A stretch of 9,566 nt of DNA, taken from Deltaproteobacteria bacterium (lineage in GTDB: Bacteria > Desulfobacterota > Desulfobacteria > Desulfobacterales > ETH-SRB1). A model generated the notes under the pieces. The model saw only the letters and a list, made by a program, of their open reading frames with translations, was not told the DNA's origin and did not search any database. Position numbers and translations under genes: made by a program. Positions 7,425-9,566 of this stretch are shown here, piece by piece. How positions within the stretch are numbered: position 1 is the stretch's first letter; each line of letters begins with the position of its first letter. The DNA lies in NCBI GenBank assembly GCA_019314185.1, contig JAFCZU010000089.1, positions 1 through 9,566 on the forward strand, given 5' to 3'.

Positions 7425-7453
7425 CCCCTGTACGATCAACCTGACCTACGGGG
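7425..7453 (-). promoter_or_regulatory. Hairpin in the predicted nuoE 5' leader
   Basis: CCCC-T-GTA (7425-7432 region) pairs with TACGGGG (7447-7453), a 7-base stem with one bulged base. It lies 42-70 bases upstream of the nuoE ATG, inside the transcript expected from the promoter at 7497-7525. There is no following T-run, so it is not a standard attenuator. I recognise no riboswitch family. The role is unknown. Confidence 0.25.
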
Positions 7454-7496
7454 CAGGCACGGAACAAAAGACTTTTATTTTCTTGTCTGCGGTTGC

Positions 7497-7525
7497 AATA
7501 TAGCACTCTGAATCTAAAAAAGCAA
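7497..7525 (-). promoter_or_regulatory. Predicted sigma70-type promoter for the nuoE operon
   Basis: Read on the minus strand, TTGCTT (7520-7525) is followed after exactly 17 bases by TATATT (7497-7502), which matches the -10 consensus at five of six positions. Transcription would begin near 7490, leaving a leader of roughly 107 bases before the nuoE ATG. It is the best -35/-10 pair I found in the gap between the holin-like gene and nuoE. AT-rich DNA makes chance matches common. Confidence 0.4.
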
Positions 7526-7583
7526 ATCACCGCTAATGCGAACAGCGTTATAAAAAAGGTTCAATTTGCCACTTGACCGTCAT

Positions 7584-7629
7584 CCCGGCCTATCTGCGTG
7601 CGAGAACACACAGGCAGGCGAAATCCGGG
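7584..7629. repeat. REP-like imperfect hairpin after the holin-like gene
   Basis: Outer arms CCCGG (7584-7588) and CCGGG (7625-7629) enclose partly complementary inner arms (CCTATCTGCGTG against CACACAGGCAGG), with about six unpaired bases on the right arm. The flank GTCATCCCGG and the GCGAAATCCGGG on the right recall the dispersed GTCATTCCxG...GCGAAAxCxGGAAT palindromes common in many bacterial genomes. It begins 22 bases past the stop of the holin-like gene and may also serve as its terminator. Confidence 0.55.
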
Positions 7630-7651
7630 TACGTAGTGAAGCGTTAGCGTT

Positions 7652-8047
7652 TTACTCCCATTTGTCTCCGCCTCTATGCTTGAGATCAATATAGGTTACT
7701 CTTCCCCGTTCATTAATAAACGAATTCAGAAGCCAGCTTACAAGGCTTATAAGGAGCGAACCGAATACAGCCGACCAGAATCCGTAAACATCAAAGCCCG
7801 GAATCACGCCGGAAGCCATTTTAAGCATAAATGCGTTTATCAAAAAGGTAAAAAACCCAAGGCTCATAATGTTTATGGGAAGGGTTAAAAAAAGGGCTAT
7901 CGGGCGAAAAAAAGCATTCAGTATGCCAAGGATGGCTGCGGCAAACAATGCGGAAAAAAAACCGCTGACCTGTATTCCATCTATCAGATAGGATGTAATT
8001 ATGATGGCGCCTGTCAAGGTCAGCCATCTTATAATAATGCCTTTCAT
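7652..8047 (-). CDS. Phage-holin-like four-helix membrane protein (PF04020 type)
   Basis: A 131-aa integral membrane protein with four hydrophobic segments at about 5-22, 29-45, 52-77 and 88-109, followed by a charged tail. The segment RPIALFLTLPINIMSLGFF at 48-66 and the GFWSAVFGSLLISLVSWLLN stretch at 88-107 are characteristic of the family named mycobacterial four-TM phage holin. Members are chromosomal in very many bacteria and are not evidence of a prophage; their function is unknown. A GGAG about 13 bases before the ATG is the only ribosome-binding candidate, and a short CCGC/GCGG stem (8071-8081) lies just upstream of it. There is a 168-base gap to the MEMO-like gene, and no phage gene is nearby. 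Confidence 0.88.
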   Translation of the reverse strand: MKGIIIRWLTLTGAIIITSYLIDGIQVSGFFSALFAAAILGILNAFFRPIALFLTLPINIMSLGFFTFLINAFMLKMASGVIPGFDVYGFWSAVFGSLLISLVSWLLNSFINERGRVTYIDLKHRGGDKWE

Positions 8048-8180
8048 TTTTTATAAAAAACTCCAATAGGCCGCTTTGCGGACGAAAATAATTTGCTACT
8101 TATATCGAATAGTTACAATCAACTTGTTTGGAATAGAGTAAAAGTTAGTGCGTTAAGAGATTAGAAATTTAGGAATTTTC

Positions 8181-8218
8181 TTAACACTTAACACTTAACA
8201 CCTAACACCTGACACCTA
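8181..8218. repeat. Heptamer array, unit TTAACAC/CTAACAC, after the MEMO-like gene
   Basis: Five consecutive 7-base units: TTAACAC three times, CTAACAC and CTGACAC (8181-8215), followed by CTA (8216-8218), which is the complement of the TAG stop codon of the MEMO-like gene. The array therefore begins exactly at the stop codon. Its end shares 12 identical bases (8208-8219) with 1696-1707 beside the octamer array. Confidence 0.9.
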
Positions 8219-9070
8219 ATTTAAAACCATCCCTGCATACCCGACAAAACTGTCGCCCGGGTTTTTATCATAGCTTGTAGCATAGGCAATCGATTCTGCG
8301 TGTTTTGCTCCAAGCTGTTTTGAGGCTGCTATAGCTGTTGCTGCAGCTCCGGCACAACAGGCATTCTGGTGGGTCAGGGCTTCGGTTATAACACCTTCGG
8401 GATCCATTTTGAGCATAAGCTCAATAATCCTGCGATCATTTTCATTGCGCACCCAGTCAATTGATACAGGGCCCGTTCCTTCGGGCATAAACCCGTAGTT
8501 TGTGCCATAATGTGTAAGGTCTGTGGACCCGACGACCTTTGCCCGAAGGCCGAGCTTTGTTGCAATCTCTGCTGCTGTTTTTCCTATTTCAAGAGAGCTT
8601 TTATCAGGAGGAACACCGATTGGAACAATTCTTACATCTTTAAAAAAATATTTTATAAAAGGAAGTTGAAGTTCTATTGTGTTGTCCTGCATAAAGCTGT
8701 CAGTAGTCTCAATATTAAATGTAAATTTCCGGGCAAGCTTCTCTGCAAGCTCCTTTTCAATTGGAATTTCACCAAACGGGGTTTCCCATGCCCCCTCTTT
8801 CATGATATAGCAGGCAGAACCAGGATGAAGATGCATTCCAAACATAATTATCACATCGGTATGTTTTTCATCTTTCAGGCAGCGGATTACGTTGCAGGCA
8901 ATACTGCCTGAAAAGTACCACCCTGCATGGGGCACAATCCCTCCAATCGCCTTGCCTTTCAGGGAATCCTTAACCTTTATTTCTTTAAGAAAACCGTTAA
9001 TCTCCTTTTCACATTCCTCTGCGCTGTCAGGATACCAGCTTCCGGCAAAAATCGCTTTCCTTGTATTCAT
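8216..9070 (-). CDS. amrB: MEMO1-family protein, AmmeMemoRadiSam system protein B
   Basis: A 284-aa protein of the MEMO family, which has the fold of class III extradiol (LigB) dioxygenases; no enzymatic role is settled. Visible family motifs: FAGSWYP (8-14), PHAGWYFSG (47-55), the GMHLHPG loop (78-84), LQLPF (134-138), GSTDLTHYG (181-189) and NACCAGAA (236-243). His48, His80 and Cys238 or Cys239 correspond to the metal-site residues His49, His81 and Cys244 of human MEMO1. The usual EHS before LEVQLPF reads DNT here. In many genomes the gene sits beside an AMMECR1-like and a radical SAM gene, but neither is in this window. ATG at 9070 was preferred to GTG at 9079 because GAGGG lies 8-9 bases before the ATG and overlaps or touches the GTG. 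It is flanked on both sides by heptamer arrays. Confidence 0.92.
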   Translation of the reverse strand: MNTRKAIFAGSWYPDSAEECEKEINGFLKEIKVKDSLKGKAIGGIVPHAGWYFSGSIACNVIRCLKDEKHTDVIIMFGMHLHPGSACYIMKEGAWETPFGEIPIEKELAEKLARKFTFNIETTDSFMQDNTIELQLPFIKYFFKDVRIVPIGVPPDKSSLEIGKTAAEIATKLGLRAKVVGSTDLTHYGTNYGFMPEGTGPVSIDWVRNENDRRIIELMLKMDPEGVITEALTHQNACCAGAAATAIAASKQLGAKHAESIAYATSYDKNPGDSFVGYAGMVLN

Positions 9071-9087
9071 TATAATCACCCTCTTTG

Positions 9088-9122
9088 GATTGATGATTTA
9101 TGATTGTTGATTGTTGATTGTT
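9088..9122. repeat. Heptamer array, unit GATTGTT, in the MEMO-gene leader
   Basis: Five 7-base units in register: GATTGAT, GATTTAT, then GATTGTT three times. It ends 17 bases before the MEMO-gene start codon, immediately upstream of the ribosome-binding site, so it would be transcribed as AACAATC units in the 5' leader. Confidence 0.87.
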
Positions 9123-9125
9123 GGA

Positions 9126-9187
9126 ATCGCTCCTGCCGCGACTGACGCGAGCACGGCAGATCGCTCTGCCAGTTTATAAATTGGCAG
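9126..9187. repeat. Two successive CTGCC/GGCAG inverted repeats
   Basis: First hairpin: CTGCCG (9133-9138) with CGGCAG (9154-9159). Second: CTGCCA (9166-9171) with TGGCAG (9182-9187), which extends to a 22-base palindrome with a single mismatched pair (9172 against 9181) around TTTATAAA. The left side of each hairpin is preceded by a near-identical string, ATCGCTCCTGCC (9126-9137) and ATCGCTCTGCC (9160-9170), so the pair looks like a duplicated unit of about 34 bases. Confidence 0.75.
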
Positions 9188-9201
9188 AATACCTTATTCA
9201 A
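9173..9201 (-). promoter_or_regulatory. Predicted promoter for the MEMO-like gene, with a palindrome over the -10
   Basis: On the minus strand TTGAAT (9196-9201) and TATAAA (9173-9178) are separated by exactly 17 bases, giving a start near 9166 and a leader of about 95 bases. The -10 box is the centre of the 22-base near-palindrome 9166-9187, a position typical of repressor operators. Both the promoter and the operator reading are predictions. Confidence 0.4.
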
Positions 9202-9203
9202 AA

Positions 9204-9238
9204 TTCGACGTTGGATGTTCGATGTTCGACGTTCATCT
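9204..9238. repeat. Heptamer array, unit TTCGACG/TTCGATG, after sucD
   Basis: Five 7-base units in register: TTCGACG, TTGGATG, TTCGATG, TTCGACG and TTCATCT. It lies just upstream of the predicted -35 box of the MEMO-gene promoter and downstream of the hairpin that follows sucD. Unit sequence is unrelated to the other arrays in the window. Confidence 0.85.
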
Positions 9239-9242
9239 TTTA

Positions 9243-9261
9243 AGCCCGCCCGAAGGGCGCT
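9243..9261 (-). terminator. Terminator-like hairpin after sucD
   Basis: GCCC (9248-9251) and GGGC (9255-9258) pair around a three-base GAA loop, and AGC/GCT flanks extend the stem past a two-base bulge. It starts 24 bases after the sucD stop codon. On the minus strand it is followed by TTAAAAGA, not a T-run, so termination strength is doubtful. Confidence 0.4.
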
Positions 9262-9284
9262 AATTTACAACTTTCTTTTATTCA

Positions 9285-9566
9285 CTAATCCTTAAACACA
9301 TCAACACAAAACTCCCCCAGGGTACAAAGATCTTCGCACACATGAATCCCGCCTTCCTTCATTGCAGCAATTTTCCCTTGTGCCGTGCCCTTTCCGCCGC
9401 TCACAATTGCGCCGGCATGTCCCATTCTCCGTCCCGGGGGAGCCGTTAAACCGGCAATAAAGCCAACAACCTTTTTTTTCATGTTTTCAGAGACAAATTC
9501 GGCTGCTTCCTCTTCCGCGCTGCCCCCGATTTCTCCAACCATAACAATTCCTTTTGTTTCCGGATC
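9285..9566 (-). CDS. sucD: Succinyl-CoA synthetase alpha subunit, C-terminal part
   Basis: The last 93 residues of the ADP/GDP-forming succinate-CoA ligase alpha subunit; the reading frame runs off the window edge, so about two thirds of the usual 290-aa protein lies outside. The enzyme interconverts succinyl-CoA and succinate with formation of a nucleoside triphosphate, through a phospho-histidine on this subunit. Seen directly: DPETKG at the edge, [14 protein letters not shown] (11-24 of the visible part) and [13 protein letters not shown], where the His encoded at 9417-9419 is the phosphorylated residue. GGKGTA follows as in E. coli SucD. An internal ATG at 9542 is not the start, because the conserved sequence continues upstream. 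Three Cys in the C-terminal tail ([12 protein letters not shown]) are not typical of E. coli SucD. A paralogous acyl-CoA ligase is possible but less likely. Confidence 0.93.
   Translation of the reverse strand, partial: DPETKGIVMVGEIGGSAEEEAAEFVSENMKKKVVGFIAGLTAPPGRRMGHAGAIVSGGKGTAQGKIAAMKEGGIHVCEDLCTLGEFCVDVFKD

Noticed and set aside
7652..8047. Prophage marker or lysis holin
   Set aside because: The family is widespread on chromosomes, and no endolysin, capsid, integrase or other phage gene is nearby.
8216..9079. GTG start of the MEMO-like gene at 9079
   Set aside because: The GAGGG ribosome-binding site would overlap or touch the GTG; spacing is right for the ATG at 9070.
8181..9238. CRISPR array from the short repeats
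   Set aside because: The units are 7-8 bases long, contiguous and without spacers, and no cas gene is in the window.

Overview
The window carries eight protein genes, all read from the minus strand, so transcription runs from high to low coordinates. Protein content points to an anaerobic, flavin- and iron-sulfur-rich bacterium, most likely a Desulfobacterota (deltaproteobacterial) lineage. This assignment is inference from gene types, gene order and the style of the intergenic repeats; no rRNA or marker gene is present.

Layout in transcription order: (1) 9566-9285, the C-terminal third of the succinyl-CoA synthetase alpha subunit (sucD), cut by the window edge, with the phospho-histidine motif visible. 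(2) 9070-8216, a MEMO1-family protein (AmmeMemoRadiSam system protein B). (3) 8047-7652, a four-helix membrane protein of the phage-holin-like family. (4) 7383-177, the main feature: five genes for a soluble electron-transfer complex. They are a NuoE-like [2Fe-2S] subunit, a NuoF-like NADH/FMN subunit with extra ferredoxin domains, a NuoG/formate-dehydrogenase-like polyferredoxin, and the NfnA- and NfnB-type subunits of NADH-dependent ferredoxin:NADP oxidoreductase. NuoF/third gene and third gene/NfnA are separated by 2 and 1 bases; the other two junctions are 137 and 89 bases. The last 176 bases hold no assignable gene.

How the genes may work together (inference): NuoE-NuoF is the NADH/FMN module of electron-bifurcating hydrogenases and formate dehydrogenases, and NfnAB is the NADH/NADPH/ferredoxin bifurcating module. 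The subunit between them has the formate dehydrogenase fold and the full chain of Fe-S motifs, but it has lost the residues that act on formate: the catalytic Cys/Sec, the next His, and the Lys, Arg and Gln of the active site. It is therefore better seen as an electron-wiring subunit. The operon could encode a combined NADH / NADPH / ferredoxin hub, comparable in idea to the Stn transhydrogenase of Sporomusa but built from separate genes.

The intergenic DNA is unusually structured. Four short tandem arrays of 7- or 8-base units, each with a different unit, sit at gene boundaries. One supplies the stop codon and last residues of the NfnA-like protein, and another starts at the stop codon of the MEMO-like gene. 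The sucD-MEMO gap also holds two successive CTGCC/GGCAG inverted repeats, one of them a 22-base near-palindrome lying on a predicted -10 box. A REP-like hairpin follows the holin-like gene.
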